From Cryomorphaceae bacterium (GTDB taxonomy: Bacteria; Bacteroidota; Bacteroidia; Flavobacteriales; Schleiferiaceae): a stretch of 10,038 nucleotides of DNA. The stretch is from the NCBI GenBank assembly GCA_003444795.1, contig DLWR01000139.1:1-10038 (forward strand), in the 5' to 3' direction. A program made the position numbers and the translations under genes. Under the pieces are notes generated by a model, which worked only from the letters and a program-made list of their open reading frames with translations, was not told the DNA's origin and did not search any database. Positions 1 through 6,768 of the stretch are shown piece after piece (the stretch's first letter is position 1; each line of letters begins with the position of its first letter).

Positions 1-1048
1 CTTTGTTTTTAACATTGGGCCAGTGACGCACCCACTTTTGTTCGGATCCTAGGTGGGTGAGTTTGGCATATTCAACGGACGTCAAACTGTGCTTATTCGC
101 CCAGTTTTGGAGCAATTCGGCCTCAAAGCCATTGCGTTTTCCCTCTGCGTCTAAGGTATCCGGCACCCATTCTTTCGGATACCGAACAGCGATGTCTTTG
201 GGCAGGAGCCCACTGAGCAAGGCGTTTCGGGCATACTGCGTGGCGGTAGGAAGCAAGCTCGCATATTTCTCATCTTGGACCAAGCGGAATTCCTCTAGGA
301 AAAAGGGCTGCAATTCCATCCACTGATCCAGGCGGAGATTGTCAAAAACGAGGACAACACTTTTTTGGCCGGATTTTACCAAGGGAGCCACGTGCGCATC
401 GAGAATTTGATGCGAAAAAAGACAAGGCGCTTCTTTGGCCTGCAACCACTGTGGATATACCTCTGCCCACCAACGAGTGAACAAGCGGTTCGCCTCTTCC
501 CGCTGATGGTCCAACATCGGACGCATACCCTCCGCATCAGGCCCTTGTAGCTGGTCGTCAAATTGAATCAAGCTGGAAAAGATGCGCGTCCATGCTTCCC
601 ACGTACATGCTTCCGCTATATCCATGCTGAGACTGCGGAATTGGGTTTGATACTTGGAAAGGTTGCGGTCTGCGACCAGTTGACGCGCCCCCAAGACGCG
701 GGTCAGGGAGGACAAAACTTGGCGCGGCTGAACGGGCTTGAGCAAATAATCGGCAATGGCTTCCCCGATGGCTTGTTCCATCACGCCCTCCTCCTCGCTT
801 TTGGTCACCATGATCACGGGAGTTGCCGGGCGCAAACGCTTCAAATCCGGCAAGGCATCTAGCCCAGAACGGCCCGGCATATGCTCGTCCAACAGAACTG
901 CATCCACCGGATGCTCCTGCATAAAAGTCAAGGCATCTGCGGCATTCGTAGCCACGGAAACTTGGTATCCTTTGGACTCCAAATAGATGAGGTGCGGCTT
1001 CAAACTCTCCACTTCATCGTCCACCCAAAGAATACGCGCTTTGTCCAT
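1..1048 (-). CDS. porX: PorX-like response regulator with PglZ domain (T9SS regulator), 3' end cut by window edge
   Basis: Reading the minus strand from ATG at 1048-1046 gives an open frame of 349 codons that runs off the left edge. Residues 1-120 are a CheY-like receiver: acidic pocket D10-D11, phospho-acceptor D54 in LLDEHMPG, T82 and K104 (LLKPV). The rest matches the PglZ/alkaline-phosphatase-like part of PorX, with FDNLRLDQW (D236-W243) and LLPTATQYARNALLSG (T268, T270 near the expected catalytic threonine). In the Porphyromonas and Flavobacterium systems PorX works with the sensor PorY and the sigma factor SigP to control type IX secretion genes, and its PglZ domain has been described as a phosphodiesterase acting on oligonucleotides. 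An in-frame stop (minus strand, bases 1087-1085) lies upstream with no other ATG between, so the start is firm. Family PorX proteins are about 515 residues, so roughly one third is missing here. Function is inferred from the family; no T9SS structural gene is in the window. Confidence 0.93.
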   Translation of the reverse strand, partial: MDKARILWVDDEVESLKPHLIYLESKGYQVSVATNAADALTFMQEHPVDAVLLDEHMPGRSGLDALPDLKRLRPATPVIMVTKSEEEGVMEQAIGEAIADYLLKPVQPRQVLSSLTRVLGARQLVADRNLSKYQTQFRSLSMDIAEACTWEAWTRIFSSLIQFDDQLQGPDAEGMRPMLDHQREEANRLFTRWWAEVYPQWLQAKEAPCLFSHQILDAHVAPLVKSGQKSVVLVFDNLRLDQWMELQPFFLEEFRLVQDEKYASLLPTATQYARNALLSGLLPKDIAVRYPKEWVPDTLDAEGKRNGFEAELLQNWANKHSLTSVEYAKLTHLGSEQKWVRHWPNVKNK

Positions 1049-1086
1049 AGGATATAGGTTAAATTTACGGCTCCTAATGCACGACT
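1049..1086. promoter_or_regulatory. Divergent intergenic region between porX and the HD-hydrolase gene, possible shared promoter
   Basis: Only 38 bp separate two divergent start codons, so both promoters must sit here or extend into the opposite coding region. At 1060-1067 is the perfect palindrome TAAATTTA, which resembles the Bacteroidota -7 element TAnnTTTG (last base differs) on both strands. On the plus strand a TTTG-like element (TTTG at 1040-1043) lies about 16 bp upstream; no clear -33 element is seen for the minus strand. Transcripts would have very short leaders. Assignment is by eye and weak. Confidence 0.3.
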
Positions 1087-2340
1087 ATGGCAGACGGCGT
1101 CGAAACCAACAAGTTCAAACTCTTCAACGATCCAATCTACGGTTTCATTGCGATACCGACCGAACGGATTTTTGATCTGATTGAGCACCCTTACTTCCAG
1201 CGCTTGCGCCGCATAGGCCAGCTGGGCTTGAGCTCGCTGGTGTATCCGGGGGCTTACCACACGCGATTTCACCACGCACTTGGGGCCATGCACCTGATGC
1301 AAAGGGCAGTCGCTGTTCTACAGAGCAAGGGCCATGCCATTTCCGTCCAGGAAGCGGAATCGGTCCAAATGGCCATTCTCCTTCACGACATCGGCCACGG
1401 ACCTTTCTCACACGCCTTGGAGCACACCTTGGTCGACGGTGTTTCGCACGAAGAACTCTCCAAAATGCTCATGCAGCAGCTCAACACGGAGATGAATGGC
1501 GCGCTGACAGAGGCAATCGCCATCTTTAACAACCAGCATCCCAAGCGCTTCTTGCATCAGCTGATTTCTTCACAGTTGGACATGGACCGAATGGACTATC
1601 TCCGCCGCGACGCTTTTTACACGGGTGTGGTAGAAGGGGCCATCAATTCGGAGCGCTTGCTTTCCATGCTTAATGTCGCCAACGGGGAATTGGTCCTAGA
1701 TGGAAAGGGCATAAGTTCCATCGAAAAATTCTTGGTCAGCCGCAGCCTCATGTACTGGCAAGTTTACATGCACAAAGCCGTCCTTAGCGCGGAATACATG
1801 CTCGTTCAAGTCCTCCGCCGAGCGCATGAATTGGTGCAACGTGGCGATTCGCTCTTTGGTGGCGCAGAACTTCAACTCTTCCTACAGCGACGCCCAAAAC
1901 TTGCAGATTTTGAGCAGGACCCTGGATTTCTAGACGCCTTTACGCTGTTAGATGACTCGGATATTTTAGGCGCCATGAAGCAATGGTCGACGCACACTGA
2001 TCCTGTTTTGAGTCAACTCAGCCAGCGATTGCTCAACCGCCGCTTATTCCGGATCAAATTTTTGAAGGAGCCATTGAGCAGCGTACAGCGCGCATCACTT
2101 GAGGCCAAAATTCACGAAGAATTTGGTCATGCACCTATAGATTGTCGCCATTTTGTATTAGAAGGCTTGGCAAGCAATGCTACGTATAAGTCTGATAAAC
2201 AGGAAATTAAGATATTAAAGAAGAGCGGAAAAGTAATTCCTCTTTCCGAAGCATCAGAAATTCTTCCTCTAAGCGTTTATAGTCATACAATCACCCGGCC
2301 TTTTGTGTGCTGGCCTAAAGGCATTGAATGGATCGACTAA
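1087..2340 (+). CDS. HD-superfamily (deoxy)nucleotide phosphohydrolase, COG1078 type
   Basis: This 417-residue protein has the HD-domain metal-binding pattern: HTRFHHALG (H62, H63), the HD pair in [12 protein letters not shown] (H100-D101, with H104 and H109), and [15 protein letters not shown] (161-175), which carries the distal metal-ligand aspartate. The opening NDPIYGFI...[14 protein letters not shown] is typical of the dGTPase-like COG1078 group; characterised relatives (Enterococcus faecalis EF1143, Bacillus YwfO) hydrolyse dNTPs. The likely role is therefore cytoplasmic nucleotide triphosphate hydrolysis, but substrate is not proven by sequence. ATG at 1087 is the only good start, as an in-frame TAA lies at 1075-1077. 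It overlaps lpxD by 13 nt. The last 140 bp or so (2151-2290) are much more AT-rich than the rest. No signal peptide or membrane segment is seen. The product is usually annotated only as an HD domain-containing protein. Confidence 0.9.
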   Translation: MADGVETNKFKLFNDPIYGFIAIPTERIFDLIEHPYFQRLRRIGQLGLSSLVYPGAYHTRFHHALGAMHLMQRAVAVLQSKGHAISVQEAESVQMAILLHDIGHGPFSHALEHTLVDGVSHEELSKMLMQQLNTEMNGALTEAIAIFNNQHPKRFLHQLISSQLDMDRMDYLRRDAFYTGVVEGAINSERLLSMLNVANGELVLDGKGISSIEKFLVSRSLMYWQVYMHKAVLSAEYMLVQVLRRAHELVQRGDSLFGGAELQLFLQRRPKLADFEQDPGFLDAFTLLDDSDILGAMKQWSTHTDPVLSQLSQRLLNRRLFRIKFLKEPLSSVQRASLEAKIHEEFGHAPIDCRHFVLEGLASNATYKSDKQEIKILKKSGKVIPLSEASEILPLSVYSHTITRPFVCWPKGIEWID

Positions 2341-3275
2341 GCGCTACCCTTATCGCCGAACAGGCGTTGGTTGACATTGCTGCTGCACTCGGAGCCACCC
2401 TAGATGGCACGAGCGAAGTGCGCATTACCAACCTCTGCACCCTAGAACCAGGAGAAGAGGGCGGCCTGTCCTTTTTAGCACAAGGGTCCTACGCCAAACA
2501 TTTATGTGAATGCAAAGCCACAGCGGTTATTGTCAATCAACGGCAGGAACGTCCCGAAGGCTTTGAAGGGACCTTGTTGCGCGTGAACAATCCCTACGAA
2601 GCTTGGAGCAAGGCCCTTGATCTCTTTGGCCAGCATGTATGCTGGGGATCCGCAGCCATCGATCCTACCGCAACCATTCACCCTAGCGTACAATTGGCCC
2701 CTGGGGTCACCATTGGTGCGGGCGTTGAAATTGGGGCCGGCACCGTCCTGCATCCCGGCGTCACCATTTATCCCCATTCTATCATTGGTGAGAACTGTAT
2801 CCTGCATGCGGGTGTGGTTATTGGTGCCGACGGTTTTGGCTTCGCTCCCCCGAGCAAAGCACAAGACGGACTCCAAAAGATCAAGCACATCGGCCATGTT
2901 ATTCTGGGCAACCACGTCGAAATTGGCGCGAATAGCTGTGTGGATCGCGCGGTGGTCGGAGCCACTATCATTGGTCTCGGAACCAAGCTGGATAACCTTT
3001 GCCAAATTGGACACAACGTTCAGATCGGTATGCATTGCGTACTAGCGGGCCAAGTAGGCATCGCCGGCAGTGCCTCTGTGGGGAATGGCGTCCAAATCGG
3101 AGGCCAAGTGGGAATTGCAGGGCACATACACATTGGAGATGGGGTCAGAATTGGCGCTCAAAGCGGCGTTCACAAGAATATTGAGGCCGGAAAAACCATC
3201 ATGGGCTCACCGGCTGTCGAAGCGTCGGTTTTTCGCCGGAAATTTGCGGCTTCCAACATGAAGCCCCGTTCGTGA
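2328..3275 (+). CDS. lpxD: UDP-3-O-(3-hydroxyacyl)glucosamine N-acyltransferase
   Basis: LpxD transfers a 3-hydroxyacyl chain from ACP to the 2-amino group of UDP-3-O-acyl-glucosamine, the third step of lipid A synthesis, in the cytoplasm. The 315 residues show the N-terminal uridine-binding domain (about 1-100, with LSFLAQGSY), then a left-handed beta-helix of hexapeptide repeats (about 105-290). The block [14 protein letters not shown] carries the catalytic histidine, H229 (equivalent to E. coli H239), preceded by [12 protein letters not shown] and [14 protein letters not shown] at 2328 overlaps the HD gene by 13 nt and puts the N-terminus where the family begins. The protein stops about 86 residues after the catalytic histidine, against about 102 in E. 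coli LpxD, so the final helix that helps bind ACP seems missing or reduced. The stop overlaps the GTG start of lpxC-fabZ as GTGA, suggesting translational coupling. Identity is secure. Confidence 0.96.
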   Translation: MDRLSATLIAEQALVDIAAALGATLDGTSEVRITNLCTLEPGEEGGLSFLAQGSYAKHLCECKATAVIVNQRQERPEGFEGTLLRVNNPYEAWSKALDLFGQHVCWGSAAIDPTATIHPSVQLAPGVTIGAGVEIGAGTVLHPGVTIYPHSIIGENCILHAGVVIGADGFGFAPPSKAQDGLQKIKHIGHVILGNHVEIGANSCVDRAVVGATIIGLGTKLDNLCQIGHNVQIGMHCVLAGQVGIAGSASVGNGVQIGGQVGIAGHIHIGDGVRIGAQSGVHKNIEAGKTIMGSPAVEASVFRRKFAASNMKPRS

Positions 3276-4648
3276 CCCCTAACACCCTACGCAACGCTTT
3301 TACCATCACTGGCCATGGCATCCATACGGGACTTCCATGTTCCGTCCATGTGCAACCCGCCCCTGCCGGCAGTGGGTACACATTCGTGCGTTCAGACGTT
3401 GAAGGCGCCGAGCCTTTAAAACTCCATCCGTCTGCCGTAACTGATACGGATCGCCGCACAACGATATCCAATGGTAGCACCACCATTCATACCGCGGAAC
3501 ACCTGTTGTCTGCCTTATTTGCATCTGGCATCTTTGACGCCCACATCTCCTTGACCTCAGGAGAAGTTCCCATCTTGGATGGCAGCGCCTTGCCTTGGTG
3601 GGAGGCCATCCAGGAAACGGGTATCGTCCCCTGTTCGCATCTTGTTCACGGCATAACCCTTAGCCACCCCATTCGCGTTGAAGACCCAGAAACGGGCTCT
3701 TGGGCCGAAGCACTTCCTGCGGCTGCCCCCTCCTTTGAGGTTGAGCTCAGCCACGAGGAAGAAGCGGTTGGCCCCGCCAAAGCGACCTACACATGGGGTC
3801 AGGACTATGGAAGCCTTATTGCTCCTGCTCGGACCTTTACGTTAGCCTCCCACATTACTCCGCTTATTCACCGCGGATTGCTGAAGGGCGCCCAGCCTGG
3901 ATCTGGCGTGGTGGTAATCGACAAAATTCCCACGGATGCGGACTGGAAAGCTTTGGAAGACTTTGTCGGCCAAGCCCTTGAACGCCGCGAAGACAAAGGG
4001 GCACTCCCCTTGACCGCCTACCGCCTTCCGAACGAACCTGCCAGCCATAAGTTGCTGGACCTCATGGGGGATATCGCATTACTCGGACAACCGGTACACG
4101 CGCATATTCGTACTTTTAAGCCCGGACACAAAACCAACACACTACTCGCTCAAAAAATCATGGAAGCAGCCAACACTCAGGGAATTCCCACGTACCATCC
4201 CGATCAAGAACCCTTGATGGACGTTACGAAGATCATGTCCATTCTCCCTCACCGCCCACCATTCTTGCTCGTTGACAAAATTTTGGAAATGTCCGACAAT
4301 GAGATTGTTGGCATGAAAGCTGTCACGATGAATGAGCCTTTCTTCACCGGACACTTCCCTGGAGCCCCCGTTATGCCGGGCGTATTGCAGTTGGAGGCCA
4401 TGGCGCAAGTAGGCGGCATTTTAGCCTTGAGCACAGTGCCCGACCCAGAAAATTACCTGACCTACTTCTTAAAAATGGACCAGGTCAAATTCAAGAACAA
4501 AGTGGTTCCCGGTGACACCCTAGTCTTCCATCTCAACTTTACTGAACCCATTCGCCGCGGAATTGTACAGATGCGCGGAACGGCCTACGTAGGTAAAAAG
4601 GTGGCCTCGGAAGGCTTCTTTACGGCCATGATTACTAAAGACAAATAG
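3272..4648 (+). CDS. lpxC/fabZ: Bifunctional UDP-3-O-acyl-GlcNAc deacetylase / 3-hydroxyacyl-ACP dehydratase (LpxC-FabZ fusion)
   Basis: Residues 1-300 are LpxC, the zinc deacetylase that commits UDP-GlcNAc to lipid A. Visible are [10 protein letters not shown] with catalytic E76 and zinc ligand H77, [10 protein letters not shown] with zinc ligands H259 and D263, and KPGHKTN with H286 (E. coli H265). Residues 311-458 are FabZ, which dehydrates 3-hydroxyacyl-[17 protein letters not shown], then [14 protein letters not shown] with catalytic H361, and LQLEAMAQ with E375 (14 residues apart, as in stand-alone FabZ). The fusion is characteristic of Bacteroidota and joins two enzymes that compete for the same acyl pool (lipid A versus phospholipid). 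The H77-H259 distance is about 23 residues longer than in E. coli, indicating an insertion between the first and last zinc ligands. The start is GTG at 3272, overlapping the lpxD stop. Total length of 458 residues is normal for the fusion, and both active sites look intact. Confidence 0.97.
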   Translation: MTPNTLRNAFTITGHGIHTGLPCSVHVQPAPAGSGYTFVRSDVEGAEPLKLHPSAVTDTDRRTTISNGSTTIHTAEHLLSALFASGIFDAHISLTSGEVPILDGSALPWWEAIQETGIVPCSHLVHGITLSHPIRVEDPETGSWAEALPAAAPSFEVELSHEEEAVGPAKATYTWGQDYGSLIAPARTFTLASHITPLIHRGLLKGAQPGSGVVVIDKIPTDADWKALEDFVGQALERREDKGALPLTAYRLPNEPASHKLLDLMGDIALLGQPVHAHIRTFKPGHKTNTLLAQKIMEAANTQGIPTYHPDQEPLMDVTKIMSILPHRPPFLLVDKILEMSDNEIVGMKAVTMNEPFFTGHFPGAPVMPGVLQLEAMAQVGGILALSTVPDPENYLTYFLKMDQVKFKNKVVPGDTLVFHLNFTEPIRRGIVQMRGTAYVGKKVASEGFFTAMITKDK

Positions 4649-4650
4649 TT

Positions 4651-5424
4651 GTGGTATCGCCTTTAGCCTCCATACACCCTGAAGCCAAATTGGCCGGCAA
4701 TGTCACTGTTGAGGCATTCGCTGTGATTGAGGCCGATGTGGAAATTGGTGAAGGTTCTTGGATCGCCAGTGGCGCGTATGTCCTGGCAGGCAGCCGCTTA
4801 GGTAAAAACTGCCGTGTCTTTCACGGTGCGGTCGTAGGGGGCATTCCACAAGACCTCAAGTTTGAAGGAGAGTATTCTCAAGTTTACCTCGGCGATGGCT
4901 GCACCATTCGCGAATGCGCGACCGTCAACCGTGGCACTAAAGCGCTTGGCAAAACCGTGCTCGGACGCGAATGCCTCGTCATGGCCTACGCCCACGTCGC
5001 ACACGACTGCCAAATTGGCGACCATGTGATCCTTGTGAATAATGTGGCCCTGGCTGGCCATGTGGAGATTGGCGATTGGACCATTGTAGGCGGCCTTTCT
5101 GCCGTTCACCAATTTGTAAAAATCGGCTCCCATGTGATGGTTGGCGGAGGTTCATTGGTCCGAAAAGACGTCCCTCCGTACATCACGGTTGCGCGCGAGC
5201 CCCTTTCGTATGAGGGCGTCAACGCCCTAGGTCTCCGCCGGCGCGGATTTAAGAATGCGCGCATTGAGGAAATTCACCACGCCTACCGATTGGTCTACCA
5301 ATCCGGGTTTAACACCTCCCAAGCCATCAGCCAAATGGAGCTAGAGGTCCCAGAAAGCCCTGAGCGCAGCGAAATTCTTAGGTTCTTGCTTGCATCGGAT
5401 CGAGGCATTGTCAAAAACGCCTAA
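4651..5424 (+). CDS. lpxA: Acyl-ACP:UDP-N-acetylglucosamine O-acyltransferase
   Basis: LpxA adds the first 3-hydroxyacyl chain to UDP-GlcNAc. The 257-residue protein is a hexapeptide-repeat beta-helix (about 1-185) followed by an alpha-helical C-terminus. Diagnostic blocks are IRECATVNRGT, MAYAHVAHDCQIGDH with catalytic H118 (E. coli H125), LSAVHQFVKIG with H153 (E. coli H160), and DVPPYITV. The acyl-length ruler position (E. coli G173) is a glycine here, G166 in HVMVGGGS, which in E. coli leaves room for a long chain; Bacteroidota lipid A usually carries long 3-hydroxy acids, so this fits. The GTG start at 4651 lies 2 nt after the lpxC-fabZ stop; it gives an N-terminus (VSPLASIHPEAKL) that matches the family and full length. 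In cells LpxA acts before LpxC and LpxD although its gene is last of the three. Identity is secure. Confidence 0.97.
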   Translation: MVSPLASIHPEAKLAGNVTVEAFAVIEADVEIGEGSWIASGAYVLAGSRLGKNCRVFHGAVVGGIPQDLKFEGEYSQVYLGDGCTIRECATVNRGTKALGKTVLGRECLVMAYAHVAHDCQIGDHVILVNNVALAGHVEIGDWTIVGGLSAVHQFVKIGSHVMVGGGSLVRKDVPPYITVAREPLSYEGVNALGLRRRGFKNARIEEIHHAYRLVYQSGFNTSQAISQMELEVPESPERSEILRFLLASDRGIVKNA

Positions 5425-5427
5425 CCG

Positions 5428-6066
5428 ATGGCGTTTGTCCTGACCCAATTGTGCAAAAACTTCCAGGGCCGAGAGGTCATCCCTGCATGGAACCACCACT
5501 TTGAGCCAACGGCAAGGGTAGCCATTTTGGGCGGAAATGGTTCGGGAAAAAGTACCTTTCTCAAACTCTTGAGCGGCCAACTCAGCCCAACTCAAGGCCT
5601 CATGACCTGCCCAGAAATTCCCGACAACAATTGGGCCATTACTGTTTCCTACACCGGACCACATGTAGACCTTCAAGAGGCCTTTACCCCACGCGAACTC
5701 TTTGCACAGCACCACCAGTGGCGCCCTTTGCGTCCTGAAGCCGCATTGGAGGCTATTCCATTGTCTGCAGAGGCCTTGGACCGGCCCTTGCGTGACTTTT
5801 CCAGCGGGATGAAGCAACGCGTCAAATTGGCCTTGGCTATATGGACGGATGCGCCCTTGCTGTTATTGGATGAACCCTGCTCGCATTTGGACCAAGCCGG
5901 CATGGACTGGTTTGAGCAATGCCTTCAGGCCTCCCTAGCCCCTACCAAGCGCTTCAGCCACCGAATGGTTTTTGTGGCTTCCAACCACAAGCCTGAAGAA
6001 ATTTCACAGTGTAAGGAGGCGTTTCTCCCCACAGGTGCCTCCGTAGTACCTTTGCCCTTTCATTGA
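5428..6066 (+). CDS. ABC-type ATP-binding protein without an adjacent permease
   Basis: A 212-residue stand-alone nucleotide-binding domain. Walker A is GGNGSGKST (35-43), the signature is DFSSGMKQR (123-131), Walker B is LLLLDEP (144-150, with E149), the D-loop is SHLD (152-155) and the H-loop histidine is H187 (ASNHKPEE). By eye the Q-loop region (SYTGPHVDLQEAFT) aligns best with CcmA-like short ATPases (YIGHQPG type); the usual Q-loop glutamine then falls on H79. There is no membrane domain, no fused permease and no permease gene in the window. It starts 3 nt after lpxA and ends 10 nt before efp, so it is co-expressed with lipid A genes. Possible jobs are the ATPase of an export system encoded elsewhere (for example a CcmB-type or lipid/lipoprotein exporter); this is inference. 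All ATP-hydrolysis motifs other than the Q-loop glutamine look intact. Confidence 0.88.
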   Translation: MAFVLTQLCKNFQGREVIPAWNHHFEPTARVAILGGNGSGKSTFLKLLSGQLSPTQGLMTCPEIPDNNWAITVSYTGPHVDLQEAFTPRELFAQHHQWRPLRPEAALEAIPLSAEALDRPLRDFSSGMKQRVKLALAIWTDAPLLLLDEPCSHLDQAGMDWFEQCLQASLAPTKRFSHRMVFVASNHKPEEISQCKEAFLPTGASVVPLPFH

Positions 6067-6076
6067 AACCTCTATT

Positions 6077-6640
6077 ATGGCTTCTACTTCAGACATTAAA
6101 AACGGCTTGTGCATTACGCACAACAATGCCCCTTACCAGATTATCGAATTCTTGCACGTTAAGCCCGGAAAGGGTGCTGCATTTGTCCGGACCAAAATGC
6201 GCAACCTGAATGACGGTCGCGTTTTGGAACACACCTTCCCCAGCGGCGCCAAATTGGACGATATCAATATTGAATACCGCACCTACCAGTTCTTGTACAA
6301 TGACGCCGACGGCTTCCATTTTATGAACATGGATTCCTATGAGCAAATCCCCATGCCCAAGGCAGTGATCAATGCCCCCCAGTTCTTGAAGGATGGCATG
6401 GAATGCATGGTTTTGTTCCACGCAGATGAAGACCGCCCCCTCAGCGTAGAAATCCCACAGACGGTCGTTCTGGAGGTGACATACACCGAACCCGGGATCA
6501 AAGGCAACACGGCCACCAATACCTTGAAACCTGCAACTGTAGAGACTGGCGCTGAAATTCGCGTTCCTCTCTTTATTGAATTGGGCGAAAAAATCGTGGT
6601 GAATACCGCCGACGGAACCTACAAGGAGCGCGCGAAGTAA
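6077..6640 (+). CDS. efp: Translation elongation factor P
   Basis: EF-P binds stalled ribosomes between the P and E sites and speeds peptide-bond formation at consecutive prolines. The 187-residue length is standard for its three beta-barrel domains. The N-terminal KOW-like domain has HVKPGKGAAFVRTK with K32 at the loop tip, the position of the modified lysine in E. coli (K34). The middle and C-terminal OB domains show EYRTYQFLYNDADGFHFMN, VTYTEPGIKGNT and VPLFIELGEKIVVNT, close to the family signature. The start is ATG at 6077, 10 nt after the ABC ATPase stop, and the gene is last before the terminator. No gene for a K32-modifying enzyme (EpmA/EpmB type) is in the window, so the modification state is unknown. 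Confidence 0.98.
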   Translation: MASTSDIKNGLCITHNNAPYQIIEFLHVKPGKGAAFVRTKMRNLNDGRVLEHTFPSGAKLDDINIEYRTYQFLYNDADGFHFMNMDSYEQIPMPKAVINAPQFLKDGMECMVLFHADEDRPLSVEIPQTVVLEVTYTEPGIKGNTATNTLKPATVETGAEIRVPLFIELGEKIVVNTADGTYKERAK

Positions 6641-6664
6641 TTCCACTCCCGCACCATTCTCTAT

Positions 6665-6693
6665 CCTGCTGCTCCCGCAGCAGGATTTTTTTT
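6665..6693 (+). terminator. Intrinsic terminator of the lpx-efp unit
   Basis: A perfect 8-bp stem, CCTGCTGC (6665-6672) and GCAGCAGG (6677-6684), closes a TCCC loop. After one A it is followed by a run of eight T (6686-6693). It lies 24 nt after the efp stop. On the minus strand it lacks a T-run, so it acts mainly on plus-strand transcription. Confidence 0.93.
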
Positions 6694-6707
6694 GCCCCGC
6701 GGGGCGG
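6694..6707. repeat. GC-rich palindrome between the two convergent terminators
   Basis: GCCCCGCGGGGC (6694-6705) is a perfect 12-bp palindrome immediately after the T-run of the first terminator. Its right half continues as CGGGGCGG (6700-6707), which is identical to 6732-6739 in the second terminator. Both copies can therefore pair with CCGCCCCG at 6720-6727. The role is unknown; it may simply be a remnant of a duplicated hairpin arm. Confidence 0.6.
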
Positions 6708-6711
6708 GTAT

Positions 6712-6740
6712 AAAAAAAGCCGCCCCGTTTCCGGGGCGGC
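6712..6740 (-). terminator. Intrinsic terminator of the susC-susD unit
   Basis: On the minus strand a perfect 9-bp GC-rich stem, pairing 6732-6740 with 6719-6727, has a 4-nt loop (GAAA on the RNA). It is followed by seven T (complement of AAAAAAA at 6712-6718). It lies 28 nt after the susD stop codon. On the plus strand the stem is not followed by a T-run but is preceded by A's, so its main direction is minus, with possible weaker action on plus-strand read-through. Confidence 0.92.
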
Positions 6741-6768
6741 TCCTGTTTAACATGCAAACTAACACCAA

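Larger units (their letters stand above)
1087..6640 (+). other. Probable six-gene transcription unit: HD hydrolase-lpxD-lpxC/fabZ-lpxA-ABC ATPase-efp
   Basis: All six plus-strand genes are packed with junctions of -13, -4, +2, +3 and +10 nt. There is no room for a conventional promoter between genes, and the first good intrinsic terminator lies just after efp (6665-6693). Two internal genes start with GTG (lpxC-fabZ at 3272, overlapping the lpxD stop as GTGA; lpxA at 4651), which fits translational coupling. The HD-lpxD-lpxC/fabZ-lpxA order with efp close by is, from general knowledge, a common Bacteroidota arrangement. Internal promoters inside coding regions cannot be excluded. Confidence 0.8.

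Noticed and set aside
57-326. An 89-codon plus-strand open frame near the left edge, with others at 365-862.
   Set aside because: They lie opposite the continuous 349-codon PorX frame, whose receiver and PglZ motifs are clear.
2502-3035. A 177-codon minus-strand open frame opposite lpxD.
   Set aside because: The repeating hexapeptide codons of lpxD create long stop-free antisense frames; the product has no coherent motif.
2690-3180. Repeated GGC/ATT-GGT-like triplet patterns that look like short tandem DNA repeats.
   Set aside because: They are the coding signature of the hexapeptide beta-helix in LpxD (also in LpxA at 4680-5150), not a DNA repeat array.
2850-5190. Diproline motifs in LpxD (APPS), LpxC-FabZ (RPPF) and LpxA (VPPY), considered as a reason for efp being in the operon.
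   Set aside because: These diprolines are ordinary conserved family residues and single PP pairs are weak stall sites, so they do not explain the linkage.
5341-5817. A 158-codon minus-strand open frame across the lpxA-ABC ATPase junction.
   Set aside because: It is antisense to two clear genes and lacks domain features.
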